Made by a program: the position numbers and the translations under genes
NCBI GenBank assembly: GCA_914767715.1
Contig: OU612073.1
Location: forward strand, 13,516,001 to 13,580,000
Direction of reading: 5' to 3'
Length of the DNA stretch: 64,000 nucleotides
From: Membranipora membranacea
Lineage: Eukaryota; Bryozoa; Gymnolaemata; Cheilostomatida; Membraniporidae
Shown here: positions 1-11,904 of the stretch, piece by piece
Numbering within the stretch: the first letter of the stretch is position 1
How the letters are laid out: each line of letters starts with the position of its first letter
The notes under the pieces: model-generated
What the model was told of the DNA's origin: nothing
Database searches by the model: none
Seen by the model: only the letters and a program-made list of their open reading frames with translations

Positions 1-121
1 TTACTAAAATTTGTGGTAGATTGACGTATAATAAAATCATTAAGTGGAATCAAATCCAGCATATCCAGCCTATTGCCGATGAGTGATGGGGAATCTAAAT
101 TACTTTTTATTTCATTTTTAG

Positions 122-423
122 ACATGTTTTGGATGGCCCAAACAGAAGAAAAATTTATATCAGCCCTTGACTGCTATAAAAAATGTGGACGGGATTTCGG
201 CACTAATGAGACAAGGGTATCTGCCTATCCGGGCGATGATGAACGCAGGTGTGCCTGTCTGCTCTGCCCAGAGGATTATATGCGTGGTAATAAACTGAAT
301 CTATTGATGAGCCTTATGGGATGCGTTGATTACGACAGTATGATGAGTAATACAGATGACTTCAGTCGGTATCGAGCATACTACTGCAAGCCTGAGGGAC
401 CTACATACATCAAAAGAACTTAA
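122..423 (+). CDS. S1: small secreted 8-Cys protein, exon 2 only (partial)
   Basis: This is the second and last exon of the S family; exon 1 would lie left of the window. The acceptor is ...cattttTAG just before position 122, and the reading frame runs to TAA at 423. It encodes the mature domain from DMFWMAQTEEKF to YIKRT. The seven exon-2 cysteines of the family are present: LDCYKKC, RRCACLLC, MGC and YYC. The sequence is closest to S4 and S5 (EETRV/GDDERRC type) and differs from S2 and S3. The family function is unknown. It looks like a secreted disulphide-rich protein, judging by the signal-peptide exon seen in the other copies. The coding frame is intact. The flank after the gene keeps the ttttcagcaatgttttg motif found after S2 and S3. 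I recognise no named family. Confidence 0.7.
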
Positions 424-609
424 TTGTAGATAATTTTTAGTAGTGGACTTCATCGCAGAATTTTACATAATATTTTTGGATCAATAATAGATCTTTTCAG
501 CAATGTTTTGTCACAACAAATTATCGTTGCCGTTACTGCAGCTAAGATTGGTAGCTACTGACTTATTTACAGTACATTAAATTTTATATACTCATTTTTA
601 AGCTGGAGC
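424..609. other. 3' flank of S1, no gene
   Basis: AT-rich sequence downstream of S1. It contains the family's conserved 3' motif (agcttttcagcaatgtttt type) and an ATTAAA-like hexamer near 575. No coding potential is visible. It ends where LINE-derived sequence begins. Confidence 0.5.
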
Positions 610-1330
610 ACTACGTGAAAATTAGGTTTGTGATATTTGATGCACATAAGTTGTAATATATATGGATACCATAAATGTGATAACAGTGAATAAATTGAAA
701 ATAAAATTGTTTAGCAGAATGCGTGGTAAAGTAGGGTCTGCATAGCTTAAGTAAGTTTGCATTATTTGACACCTTATCCAAAACAGTCTCACAATGACCA
801 TTCAATGAAAATGAATCAGATATCTTAAAGCCAAGAAGTTCAGTTTCATGCCTTTGAAATATTTGGTTATTGTCAATTCTTAAATTTAATGATGAATCCT
901 CACCATAAGAACTTAAAAAGTGTGATTTTTTATAATTTATTGTCATGTGATCATTTTTGCACCACTTGTTGATTGAAACCAAATCTCGATTACAAATCTG
1001 AACTAACGTAGAGGAACCGAATGGCTTGCTACAAAAACAGTGTCATCAGCATATGCATAATAGTTCGAGGAGAGAGGTAGATTTAGTAGGTCATTTATAT
1101 AAATCTGAAATAAAGTTGGTGCCAATATTGAACCTTGCGGAACCCCAATATTGTTGATGACACTGCACCATTATAATGAACATACTGAGAACTGTCCTGT
1201 AGAAATGATGATAGCAACAAAAATGCCTTGTTCTCAAAATTAAAGTTCTGTAGTTTATTTTTTAATATTTGGTGCTCAACGCGATCAAATGCCTTGCAGA
1301 AATCAATAAACAGAAAAATACTCTTCCTTT
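610..1330 (-). mobile_element. Non-LTR retrotransposon (LINE) reverse-transcriptase fragment
   Basis: Reading the minus strand from about 1330 down to 610 gives a decayed reverse transcriptase. It starts with DFCKAFDRVEHQIL and continues after a frameshift with GVPQGSILAPTLFQIYINDL. Next comes the catalytic box YADDT, and then a downstream segment (INKWCKNDHMTINYKKSHF, ETELLGFKISDSFSLNGH) that is typical of the thumb and connection part of LINE enzymes. At least one frameshift and stop separate the blocks, so it is dead. The 5' part of the element and its endonuclease are not visible. A jockey/CR1/RTE-like clade is possible but not resolved. It lies directly downstream of S1; a different LINE fragment lies downstream of S5. 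Confidence 0.8.
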
Positions 1331-2050
1331 GTATCTATAGCAGTTTATATCTATAGCTTGTTTCCCACATATGCGCATAGTTCTAAATGAATGTGATATT
1401 CTAGTAATATGTAACAATATGGTGTCTCATTTATCATATTTTGATACAATCTATAGTTAATTCAACTGCTGCATTGAAATTACTGCATTGAAAGATAGCT
1501 ATAAATAATTTATCTTCAAGTTCCTAAACTGTAGGAAAAGAAAGTGAGATCCTCAAGTATCATTATTGTATTGGGTTATTTTTGCCATGATTATCTTGGT
1601 GTACATTCCCTTTTACAGAGACCTTAGCAAGGTTATCTCGATACAATGGATTATTTGCTACATTGTAATTAATATCTAGGAGATGAATAATGACATTAAG
1701 ATCCCAACAGTATGGGACTGAGATAAGTAGTTTCATCCGCAACTTTGGGCGCGACAAAACCATCGACGTTAAGTACATTAATTGTGAAAATTCACAATAA
1801 CGACAAATGCAAAAAATTCTAAATTCACCACCTGCCTGTTTACCATGAGCAGAAACATGGATTAAGGTAAAACCTTGACGTTTTTCTAAGCCTCTCACAC
1901 TGTTTCAATGACATTCTGCCCGCATGTAGGCAGAATCTCGGCTTGCTAACTTTTGGAGTTGCCCTTTCCTATCGTAAATGTTACCCAGTTCAGTTGTCAA
2001 CCCGAAGATAATAACTATTTGGTATGGCTAATATATCCATGGTTTGACCT
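1331..2050. repeat. Array-boundary flank repeat (copy a)
   Basis: This stretch (cagtttatatctatagcttg..., ...gccatgattatcttggtgta...) is closely similar to 54225-54790. Its central part also matches 4720-5050, 21940-22080 and 38520-38860. It marks the flank that follows each receptor tail (3' side on the minus strand). The open frame across 1563-1898 is not conserved between copies and is not a gene. Confidence 0.7.
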
Positions 2051-2296
2051 TTATTAAAAAACTGATATACATGAACATGTAATAGTGGATGGTTCACAGA
2101 GTGAAAGAAAATTAAAACAAATTGTATTATGGAATAAGCATGAAATGATACAGTATAAAAGTGCTATAGATTGAAGAGAGCTGACATAAATATATCTATG
2201 GTGTAAAAATCAACCACTTACAAAATTAGGATGCAAAAATATTGCAGTAAGTCATATTAATTAGCGATTACATATTCAGAAACACATGGATTGCCA

Positions 2297-4589
2297 TTAG
2301 CAGTCAGGTAGCACGAGGCTGTGGTTTATCAGCTTTGCTGGGAGAGGCCTTGAGCTATAGGATCCTTCTGTCCGAATTACTTGTTTACCTCTAGGAGGAG
2401 TATAACTGTCAGCCTACAGAAACATGAAAAACCAATATTGGATTTTATATTTGTTTACGATTCGAAGATTACGATCGGGTTGATGGCGGTGGATCAAAGC
2501 TGTTGTTTCGTTATAAAGCAATATATGAAGTCCCAACAAGAAGCTCTCTGGGTAATATACAATGAATTTGATATACATATATATCCAGGGTCTGTTGTGA
2601 TTGACATTAGCATAGTTGAATACTGACGTCTTATATCTTGTTTTTACCTGTTTAAAGAGCTGTGTGGCAGTTGGTGATCTCCATAATGGTGGATGGCTAA
2701 CACCAGCTTCATCATCGCTGCTCATCAGGGCAGAATCGAGGTGCAGCTCCATAACTGCCTTCACTCCAATTATTTTCATGAGCCTAGTCTTTCTGCGCTT
2801 GAGCTTCTGCGAATATGATAAATAAATGTTCTTTACACTGATTTAGTTTTAAAACAAAGCCAGTGTTGGGCCTATGATAGGTCTAAGTCACACCTATGTT
2901 CTCAGTTTAATAATGATGACTAGCTGAATTGCTACATTGTCAATCTCCGAGCACTGTTACCAATCCTATTTTTTCACTGTTGCCAATATGATGGAAAAAA
3001 GTACATGCATACACTTGCATGCATACACATCAACAAAAATCATAGAACCATGTGAGATGTATTGAAGAAAAAAACTATACCTACATCGGATTTTAGTGTA
3101 GCTCGGTTACTGTTTCTTCTCGCCTCTGACGAACGGTTCTTCATACCTTTTAGATTTCTGAATCGGGTGTCTGCGATTCTGTTAGTTTCTTTAGCGTCCA
3201 TATCCAAAAGCTCCATAGGCTTGCCACTATACTCTTGAGCTACTGCTTGATTAATCTCATCCCTGTAACTAAAATATCCAAGTTCTAGTTATAATGTGTG
3301 TTGAAAAAACAAAATTGTCCCAGAAATGGTTCTTCCAACAACAATTATCTAGACAGGACAAAGAAATATAATGGCGTCTAACAACCTTGGTTGCAGGGTA
3401 ATTAGCATGGACACTGTAGCAGTTTAATAAGATACCTGATTACAGCCAAACACTGAAACTCATTTGTAATGAAGTAGTTGTCTTAGAGACAGTAATTATT
3501 TCCCATTTTTTCATAATACATGTAGTGCAATTTCTTTTCTTGTTTGAATAAAATATCATTACATAAATTTGATCACCTATATCCCAACATGAATACTAAC
3601 ATGGCTAGTGGGAACAAAAGGCAAATTGACTTGAACTGTCTGGTTTTGACATCTGTTACTAGCAATTACATAACCAACTAGGCATTCAAAACATAATCCC
3701 TTAACTTTCTTGCACAGTGCACAGATAACTTTCTAATATACACCAATGTCTTTAGAATGTTCGGAGGAGAAGAATGATGTGTGGAATGATAAATTTGGTC
3801 AATAAATCATCAATATCTCACCTACGTAATGATTTCGATTTTCTAGTAAATCGTCACCATACCTAGTGTTTTACATGGGCCCTATCCATATGTATAGACC
3901 AATTTCAAAAATTCAAATTGTTCGCAGATACATGTTGAATTGTGTCTGTGTTGGTGTTCTTAAATTTTTGATCTGACAAATATCTGTTTTCATTCTATGT
4001 GAGGCTTAGTTGATTAATTATAATACTCTGATGATTACATGAAACCAGCAGTGCCTGTGGTTAGGGATAGTGCACCCCATGTTCTCAGTTGAATAGCATG
4101 CAGCTTTGTAGTTGGGGGCATTAGGAATACCCCTATCACATTCAACACGCTGTCCATGTTTTGCACCTAGCCTATACCTTGGAATACAGGTGATAGCATT
4201 TATGTCATGATCATGTATACTTACCATTTGTCCAGGTTGAACTTGTTCTTCAATAAATTATAAAGGTTGATCGTCAACCTCCGTCTTTCGTTTGTAGTTG
4301 TACTGGGTGTGGAGATTTGTTCATCGGCAGCTCTACTGGGTAAATTGGCTGCTGTTGGAGTGGTTTGAGTTTGATGCACCTGGTTGTGATTTGGACTTTC
4401 AAACAGTAGATCCTTTATTGATAGAACGAAGGGCTTCGGAGTCTGCAATTTACGCTGATTATCATCCCTTGTTATAGAAAGGGCTATTCGAGTAACTGAT
4501 GATGTAGTCACAGGAAGAATTTCAGATTCTGAGTCACTTCCACTGTCAGCTAATCCATCGATGTGGAGGAGTTTTCTAGAGCTTGGCAT
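2297..4589 (-). CDS. Intact four-exon gene of unknown function, 274 aa
   Basis: Four minus-strand exons join with matching phases: 4225-4589 (ATG, 121 codons plus 2 nt, donor ATG|GTAAGT), 3085-3268 (acceptor ttttag, donor GAT|GTAGGT), 2648-2806 (acceptor attcgcag, donor CAG|GTAAAA) and 2297-2413 (acceptor tttctgtag, stop TAA). The total of 825 nt predicts 274 residues without a stop. Residues 1-120 are Ser/Thr/Asn-rich, with an acidic SGSDSESE patch and a motif FVLSIKDLLFE. That motif is reminiscent of eh1-like repressor peptides, but I do not press the point. The middle has YRDEINQAV and MDAKETNRIADTRFRNLKG. It then turns basic (KLKRRKTRLMK), continues with ALMSSDDEAG and PLWRSPTATQLFKQ, and ends SYSSRPLPAKL...LVLPDC. 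Composition suggests a soluble, possibly nuclear protein. There is no signal peptide or membrane span. I recognise no family. Shared array flanks lie on both sides, and no second copy is in the window. Confidence 0.65.
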
Positions 4590-4719
4590 GATTCAGGTAG
4601 CAGAGTTTTTGGACTGGTATGACAAGACTTGTTTCATTTCCCATTATATATACCCGTTTGCCTAGTTCAAAGATACTACCTAAAAATTTTCTTTTATCAT
4701 TTTATATGTATTTTGATAT

Positions 4720-5734
4720 GTGTAGGGTTATCTTTGCCATGATTATCTTGTCGGCATTCTTTTTTACAGAGACCTACATGAGGCTTTCAGTCAATAAATT
4801 ATCCCGATAGAATGGCTTATTTGCTACATTATAACTAATCTCTAGGAGATCATTGATGACATTAAGATTTCAACAGTATGGGACTGAAATAAGTAGGTTC
4901 ATCCGCCACTTAGGGAGCTACCAAAACATCGACCTTAAGTACATTCATTGTGTAAATTCATGATTACGTCAAATGCAAAAAATTCTGAATTCATCACCTG
5001 CCTATTTACGGTGAGCAGAAACATGGATTAAGGTAAGCCTCTTATTCTGCACAAGCAGGAAACCAACAACACAATGCGTTAGCGAATTAAGTCCTAATAA
5101 TTTGCATAACAATAGTATCTGTCAACCAATCAGATGAATGGTAAACAGAACAAAGGATTAAGTACATCCTTGTATTCAGCTTAATTATTATCATAATCTG
5201 CAAAATACTTATATCAAGAGTCAATGTCATCAAATATATAGGTTAGTATTGTGCTTGGGATTACAGGCTTGACTATCGGTTTTATTTTATTGGTAAATTT
5301 GATAGCAGTTGCTTTGGAGGATTAAACATCGATACAGGAATTCTCTATAATAGTATTTGCTCCGGTTCAATAGCTTTGGACTTATATTGATTTATGACTA
5401 CATGAAAATTCCATAATCATAAAAAAATTGCCCAGACAAAAACAAAAGAGGCTGATGCATAAATATGAGATTATTATGGTGTTTCTTATGGAATAAGAGG
5501 TGTTACAGTGATTGACACAACTCATTATGTCACATGCAATAAATGAATCAGAACATCTGCTTCATCAAGTGTTTTCAGGGTTAAATTATTTTGTTACACA
5601 TAAATAAGGAAGCGCACATCTAGAACCTATCAACAAAATGATTTGTGCGCCAGACATACCCACAGCCGAACAAATACCAAATCAGTACAAAAACATTGCT
5701 GGCTGCATTCTGCTAAATCCTTAGCAAAAGTAAT
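4720..5734. repeat. Array-boundary flank repeat and 3' flank of R1 (copy b)
   Basis: 4720-5050 repeats the flank block gccatgattatcttg...agacctacatgagg seen at 38550-38860. 5050-5734 aligns with 38860-39585 and, less closely, with 22090-22840 and 54790-55527. No coding capacity is conserved. It lies 3' of the R1 tail exon and probably includes its 3' UTR. Confidence 0.6.
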
Positions 5735-6395
5735 CTATAGAATTTTGTAATCATCAAGGGTATAAACACGGTAAACGCTGAGAGCATCTTCAAAATCACA
5801 GCTTTCAACTGGTCGAGTCGCATTTACTTCTCTTTTTGATTGGAGATCGTCATGATTAGAACTTTTTATAATTGCCGTGCTGCTGAAGTGGCTTGTACTA
5901 GGATGGTCTACACATATCCTTTCCTGACGATGTTGAGCCTGATGTCAGTTTTGTGGAGTTCCATTGGGCTCTGGAGAGTTGTGCACCTCAACCTCAGTTG
6001 TATGTGGTCCCTTGGAGAATAATCTCATGGCCTTACGCCCTCGGCAAAGCATCGGAGGTTAGATATTTTTCTCCTCCCACCACGGTTAGTTCTTTTTTTC
6101 CTTTTGAAATCAGAACACCCTTTGTTACGCAGATTTATCCCCCTTTTGCTGAATTCTCGGGAAATTGATCCCAACAAATCCGAAGAGGGAAGTTTCAAGC
6201 TCTCCATTAATGAAGGTTCACACCCAGAATTTTCTTCTGGCCCTTCATCAGATAATCTTTCTTTAGCACTTTTCTTTCGGTCGAAATCATTAATCATATC
6301 GTACTCATCTATCTCACAATAATCCAGATAGGGATCAGTTTTCTCGATAAATTAATGATCTGACACAGGGTTGATGTCTGCTTCTTATTTGTAAT
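5735..6395 (-). pseudogene. R1 cytoplasmic-tail exon, ITAM disrupted
   Basis: The acceptor is tctatttag just above 6395. Reading begins D-Y-K and then TAA, where the other copies have GAA or CAA-GAA. Downstream the motif region reads SDH-stop-FIEKTDPYLDYCEI, so the first tyrosine (YEFI in R4 and R5) is gone. The second half (YCEI, YDMI, RKKSAKERLSDEG) is preserved out of reach. A further frameshift turns RKIPNTPP into RKISNLRC. The 3' end still shows the ancestral terminus DFEDALSVYRVYTLDD before TAG at 5735-5737, with an extra TGA upstream of it. Confidence 0.8.
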
Positions 6396-7101
6396 CTAAA
6401 TAGAATAAAACATTTGTGAGTAAAATGAGGGTGAATTCAATCATGTTTTGTGGAACCCACCAGCAGAACATGTAAATATAAAATAATATACATCAGCAAG
6501 TTCATAAATCATGTTTTATGGAATCCCACCATTGGAAAATGTACAGAAAATAGTGTACATCAGCCGTTTCAGTAACATATGATTTAGATCAGAATCATAT
6601 TCCGAAAAACGCTCATGGTATATTTACACGGAACATAAGGTGATGATAGTAATAAATTTGCAGTAACATGTGTCATCAAAAGGCATTGCTGTGATAATGT
6701 TTAACTACATACAATGGGATTAGAATTGAAATAGAGTCTATAGTGACTTGAAAGATGAAAATTCATGAACCATTCATCATCCAGCGTAAAAGTTTTTTAC
6801 TTTATCATGGGAACACATAATTTTTAATTATGATTGGCCTACAAAGATTTAACAATAATAATTGCAATATTGACTGATATTTGAAAATACTCTTAGATTG
6901 AGATGATATGATACACAGAATAATACTGACAACAACATTATTGTATTAGTCTCAAACTTGCATTCCAGAAATAGGATATGTAAAACATGACGTGCAAGGC
7001 GTCTGTTAATCTGTCTCTGTTGACAACATCATACTTGACTCTTTTCACCACAAATGCGTAACCATCTTAACAAAACCACAATGAGCACAGATCGATTATT
7101 A
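6396..7101. other. R1 intron / S2 upstream region
   Basis: Intron sequence between the R1 tail exon and S2, homologous to 23516-24136, 40251-40932 and 56178-57066. The final roughly 200 bp (ttctgttaatctgtctctgttgacaacatc...) is strongly conserved in front of S2-S5 and probably belongs to the S promoter region. Confidence 0.5.
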
Positions 7102-7141
7102 CCAATAAGGACCTAGGATTAGTCCTCCAGTCATATAAAAG
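7102..7141 (+). promoter_or_regulatory. S2 core promoter: CCAAT, GGATTA block, TATA
   Basis: CCAATAAGGACCTAGGATTAG then TCC, followed by CATATAAAAG, about 90 bp before the S2 ATG. The same order and spacing recur before S3, S4 and S5. GGATTA is the classic K50 homeodomain (Otx/Pitx-type) site, and GGACCTAGGATTAGTCC is a near-palindrome. The TATA box is ATATAAAAG. Confidence 0.7.
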
Positions 7142-7229
7142 TGATGTAACGGACTCGACTGAACACAACTTGTTATTGTCCGTGATTGGTAAGAATATAT
7201 CTAAATTCAAGTATCAGCCTGCATAAAGA

Positions 7230-7839
7230 ATGAGAGGAGCTAGACTGATTTTTCTGGTAACTCTTGTCATCATCTCATTCCTTTGTGACGGAGCTCAAGG
7301 TTATCGAACCTGTAACCAACCCGATCATCGAAAACCAGGTGAGTTGTGTTAGTGCTTGGAGCATGATTTGAGAGCAAATAGTCACCAATATCTGCCGGAA
7401 TATTAAATTTGTATAGTTCATTTGATTAAATACATCGGCATCCAAATTCTGCCATGTGAACCTTTCACACATGGATTATTTACGAGAGGCCTATAAGTGA
7501 AGTGAAAGGGAATCTAATTTATTTTTATTTTTATCATTTTTAGACATGTTTTGGATGGCTCAAACAGATGACAAATTTATCTCACCCATTGACTGCTTTG
7601 ACGGCTGTCAACAGAATTTCGGCACTGATGAGATACAGATAGCTGCATACCCGTCTAATGATGAACGTAGGTGTGCCTGCCGGCTCTGTCCAGAGGATTA
7701 CATGCGTGGTAATAAAGTGAACTTATTGTTGAGCCTGATGGGTTGCAGGGATTACAAAAGTTTGAGACATTCAGATGGATTCTCCTGGTACACAACATAT
7801 TCCTGCAAGCCTGAGTTAGATCTCTTTTCCAAAAGCTAA
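7230..7839 (+). CDS. S2: small secreted 8-Cys protein
   Basis: Two exons: 7230-7338 (ATG, 36 codons plus 1 nt, donor CCAG|GTGAG) and 7544-7839 (acceptor catttttag, stop TAA). The 134-aa product starts with a clear signal peptide (MRGARLIFLVTLVIISFLC..GAQG). The mature part begins YRTCNQPD and has eight cysteines: RTC, DC, GC, RRCACRLC, MGC and YSC. Exon 2 is of the DDKFISPIDCFDGC type shared with S3. There is no membrane span, so it should be secreted. The gene lies on the opposite strand inside the intron between the tail and juxtamembrane exons of R1. A TATA/CCAAT promoter is upstream and AATAAA is at 7870. The family is unrecognised. A ligand, co-factor or antimicrobial role would be speculation. 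Confidence 0.85.
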
Positions 7840-8848
7840 ATTGTGATTTATTTTTACGTAATACTTTTCAATAAATAATTGAGCTTTTCAGCAATGTTTT
7901 ATGGTAACAAATCATCAAACACCAATTTAAATATGAAAAATGAGACTTTCTGCATATTCTTGACTGCAGCACTTGCGAGTGCAATGTAAGTTCATTGCTA
8001 CTGGGCTCAACTTGTATACTTAATGATAGTAAACCAGACAGGATACTGAAGGAGCATTAGATCATCGAAGCATCAGGGAACATCATTATTGTATACAACA
8101 TAACATTATTATTGTGTGAAATTAATCCTGTTTGACAGGGGTTTTGGATAATAAAAGTTTGGCAAAACCAGATTGATGAAGTTCCATTCATATCCAGTGT
8201 TGGTTATAGAGACGTCCTAATCATGGAGGTGAACACGTGCAGGGAGTAATGCTGTATACTTAAATAAATCGCATGTGACTTACTTCTACCCACCTACTAT
8301 GTTCATAGTTCTGACCTAATTATTTATGACATCGCCTAACAAGAGTGATTATTGTGGGAAATTCCATCCAGCCTAGAATATCTTGTCAAAAAAGACTGCA
8401 TTGAGGCGTATTTAAAATCGTACAGCATGAAGATGAATGATCTATTGATTTCAAATTCTCAATAAAATCTATATTTTGCGTCAGACCAGCTGTGACACAC
8501 ATTTGGACACTGTTATTTAACTGAAAATATTATTGGTCTCTGGCTTTTATTTGGCGCATATTTGTGTCCTTGACTATGCAGAATGCAATAACCGGGCTGT
8601 ATCAGTGCATATGCAAATTGAGTTTTGATCAATCCAGTGTGTACAACTACATATTATCACAGAGTAAGGATTACAGAGGGGACACTTCAATGATAGTTAT
8701 AGTTACGCCCCTATGAGGACATTTCCATATGTTACCCTGTACCGCCTCCAATACTACATATTTCCGATGGGGGATAAAGTCTATGGTTAATTTACAAAAG
8801 CGAATAAAATGATATGTAATTGCAATCAGATATTGGTAGCTAACTAAC
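7840..8848. other. S2 3' flank / R1 intron, no gene
   Basis: AT-rich intron DNA nearly identical to 24924-25932, showing that R1 and R3 units share a recent duplication. Polyadenylation signal AATAAA at 7870-7875. No conserved coding frame. Confidence 0.6.
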
Positions 8849-8907
8849 CTTGCACACATGGTTGGGTCAGTCCGTGACTGGCAGGTACTTTATCTCTGCT
8901 CCTAGAT
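8849..8907 (-). pseudogene. R1 juxtamembrane exon
   Basis: A 59-nt exon between ttctttcag and GTTAGT. It reads SRSRDKVPASHGLTQPCVQ in the phase that joins the membrane-span exon (phase 2) to the tail (phase 1). It is basic just inside the membrane. The same exon occurs at 25933-25991 (R3) and 46581-46639 (R4), and all three are open. It is too short for ordinary ORF detection; conserved splice sites support it. Confidence 0.7.
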
Positions 8908-9611
8908 CTGAAAGAAAGTGAAAATCACTGAATAACATCATCAAAGTAACTTCAAACAACCTGTGATCATTAGCTTGCACAACCCAGTATTGGACACAAA
9001 TTGGAAATACTTGAGCGTAACGTTGATGTCTGCAAATGTAAAACATTCCATTGCGCTCTTCACAGTCTGACCGATCTATATATGCCAAGGCTCTTTAAGG
9101 ACCACAGTCGGGCATCTTTATTCGTTGAAATTTTGCTGATTTGATTGCTTAAATTATATGGCTAGGAGATTCAATGGAGTAAATAGTGTACATATATGTC
9201 TACCAAAGTGCTGGACATCCTGAATTCACTCAATAAATGCATTTACCTTCCTATTAGCCCACTGACAGAATTGGTGGAATGTTTCACCATTTTTTGCCCC
9301 CCCCCCCCCGGCCAACTTACTTTTCAACAAACTATGAAAAAGCTACATTTGAAACTTAATTGTGAAATGGAAGTATATGCTAAATGTTTCTTTTGTGTCT
9401 AGCGGCATTCATATTATTTTTTCTGACTACACAGATAGTCAAATGAAATTTCTTGATTTATTCTAAAATATGTTTACTCACCTCATTATAAAACAGTATG
9501 AAATCAGCAACATTGCAGCAACAGCCATCAAGCTCAGAGTGATTGCAATAATCGTTATAATCTTGTATATGAGTTAGAGAGTATACAACTTTACAATATA
9601 TATTTGATGGT

Positions 9612-9879
9612 CTAGGCAAAGCAGGAGGTACCTTTGGATTACTCATTCTGGTAATCTTGCATAATTTGCATAAATTGTACAACAAAATTTTCACAAGTTT
9701 TCAAGTGTGTTATATAAGAATTTGATCTCTGCTACCACAATTCTCACATAATTCTGCATCAGCACATTCCATTTCCATATCCAAGAATCACTTCTGTTCC
9801 TATATTTCCCATAAAATCAGGAGACACTCGGTGTTCATATAAATCAAACAAGAACAAAAGAGAGTTGTAGCACCTTTAC
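9612..9879. other. R1 intron between membrane-span and sushi exons
   Basis: No gene seen. It includes the alternative acceptor position used by R4-type copies. In R1 and R3 that position would lead at once to a stop, so the type-1 exon appears to start at the later acceptor ctgctttgcctag. Confidence 0.45.
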
Positions 9880-10089
9880 CTGTCGCTGGTGTTTGAGCGC
9901 TTGAGTTAATGGCAACACCATCCCAAGTACACTCAAGAGGAGGATCCCATTTCTGATCTTGGCAGCGGAATGTTTCGATCTTGTGAAGAAGTTTGAACCC
10001 ATTCAGACAAGAGGCTGTGTATTGTAGATGGTCAACATTTTCTAAGGTTGTCTTGTTCAAATGTCTGATGTTGATTTCGCATGACTGTA

Positions 10090-11504
10090 CTATAAAAATA
10101 TATGCATATACTTATATACATTGGGGGCAATTGTTGCTGAACCGGCCATGCGGAGGTTGTACTAGAGAAGGCCTTTAAGCAGCGGTTGAAACATGTTTAG
10201 CTGAAGACCTGTGTGCTGGGCAGTGGTATGCACACTACTGTATCTTGTATGACACATGATGTATGATGTATGTATGAAAAGAATGGTGATGATACAAAGG
10301 GTCTGTTAGACATCTTAATAGTTTTGTAGCAGCCTGTGCAAAATATGGCTTGAAATGCAACTTAATTTATGTTTTTGGGTGGATAAGGTTTGACAGTTGT
10401 TTCTGGTGGAGTTTTTCTTGCTGATAGCAATGGTAATATTGTACCCGACACCTAGTTGCACAATAGGCAGCTAACTGTCAAAAACGCTGCCGGCAAAACG
10501 GAAAGTGATAAAAAAAATGATGATTTGGTTTTTAAAATCAAAAATCAGAAAGAGCATTAGTGGGATTGTGGTCTGCTGTCATAAATAGCCCATATGCCGC
10601 CAACAACAGTCGTAATACCCCCTTATCTCACCTGTATATAACCATAATTAAAACAAAACCACTTTTTCTGCTTTGCTGCCTCCTTAACAACGAATGTTTG
10701 TATAGACCTGATTTTTCTTTGGTGGTATTTTAGTGACACCAACAAGGCGGTAGAAAAATTGCAAAAGTGCACTCGTTTTAATGATGATTATATACAGGTG
10801 GTATAAGGGGGTATTGCAACTGTTTTGGCCGCTCCCATGCTCTTTCAGATTTTGGATGTTCAGGAACCATATCACCATATTTTGATCACTCCCCTTTTGC
10901 TGGCAGCGTTTTTGGTAATAATCGCTTGTTGTGCAACTTAGTTAAGATCAGCGTGAAAAACTCTACCAAAATAAATCATCAAACCCTATCCAACCAAAAT
11001 CGTAGATGGAAGTGACTATAACTTGATCACAAGTTGCTGTATTTATTACACACTCAACTTGCGATGCAGACATGCCTTCTTGTGATGGGCCATGATCCCA
11101 TTTGTATTTAACCTGAAGACTGATTTCCAACATTTTTTGAATTTCCATCCTCAAAGCTAAACACCACTTTGTTGTCATGTTGGGTTAGGAGGCATAGGCT
11201 AAGGGTTATCTGGGTTGTTAAAATAAGTTATATTATATAGATTTACCTAGATAACTCGTAGCCCATGTCTTCTAGCACTATATGGCAACAAAATGGTGTA
11301 TAGCTTAGAGATCGTCTTGAAAAAAAAATCAGATTAAATTAGTGCCCATCATCCTAGGTAGTTGTGTCTTAAAAAAAAGTGCCACTGTAATTTATGGAGA
11401 TAATGGTCCCCAATTAATAACAAACCACAGGTACTATAACTATCTTTAAATGTCTTCTCTGTATATTCCTACTCTGTGATAATAATAAGAGCATCATTAC
11501 ATAC
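10090..11504. other. R1 intron between sushi and cysteine-free exons
   Basis: About 1.4 kb, homologous to the R3 intron that surrounds the LTR element (27167-28089 and 31069-31546). At the R3 insertion site R1 reads cacaagttgctg, the approximate empty site. An internal repeated motif contains GCCGGCAAAACGGAAAGTGAT near 10490 and its inverted partner CACTCCCCTTTTGCTGGCAGCG near 10890, so a foldback-type insert of about 450 bp (10440-10935) is likely. No gene. Confidence 0.4.
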
Positions 11505-11904
11505 CAGAGTACCTAATGTGGATCATCTCATCTTGGAGATCGTATCCTTGTAAGGTCTGATACAGCAGTATAATCTCACTAGAGCCAGAGAGTGTCAGTG
11601 GTAATTTTCTGTCATTTTGATTTCTCAAGTCTTTTAAGTAACTTTCGTTGTAGATGTTTAGTTTCTGGAAGTTCGGGAGGATCGCATCTAACTGATATAT
11701 GTCTAACGTCACAGTCGCTGCCAGTGGCAGATTGGCAAGTATTGCTTTTTTGAGACTGTTTGATGTGACATTTCCTTCAACGGTTGAATCGTTGGTGATG
11801 AATCCATCAGGGCTAATACTGGTATCAATCTTATCTTCTGGGTTGGACATCATAAACGGAAAGACAGGATGAACTGAAAGAAAGTTTTTATGAAATGTAA
11901 ATGG

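Noticed and set aside
1563-1898. 111-residue minus-strand frame
   Set aside because: It lies in the flank repeat; copies at 4720-5050, 38550-38860 and 54470-54790 do not keep it open.
8671-9088. Two minus-strand frames, also present at 25755-26172
   Set aside because: They are intron reading that overlaps the true 59-nt juxtamembrane exon in another phase. Their conservation reflects near-identity of the R1 and R3 units.
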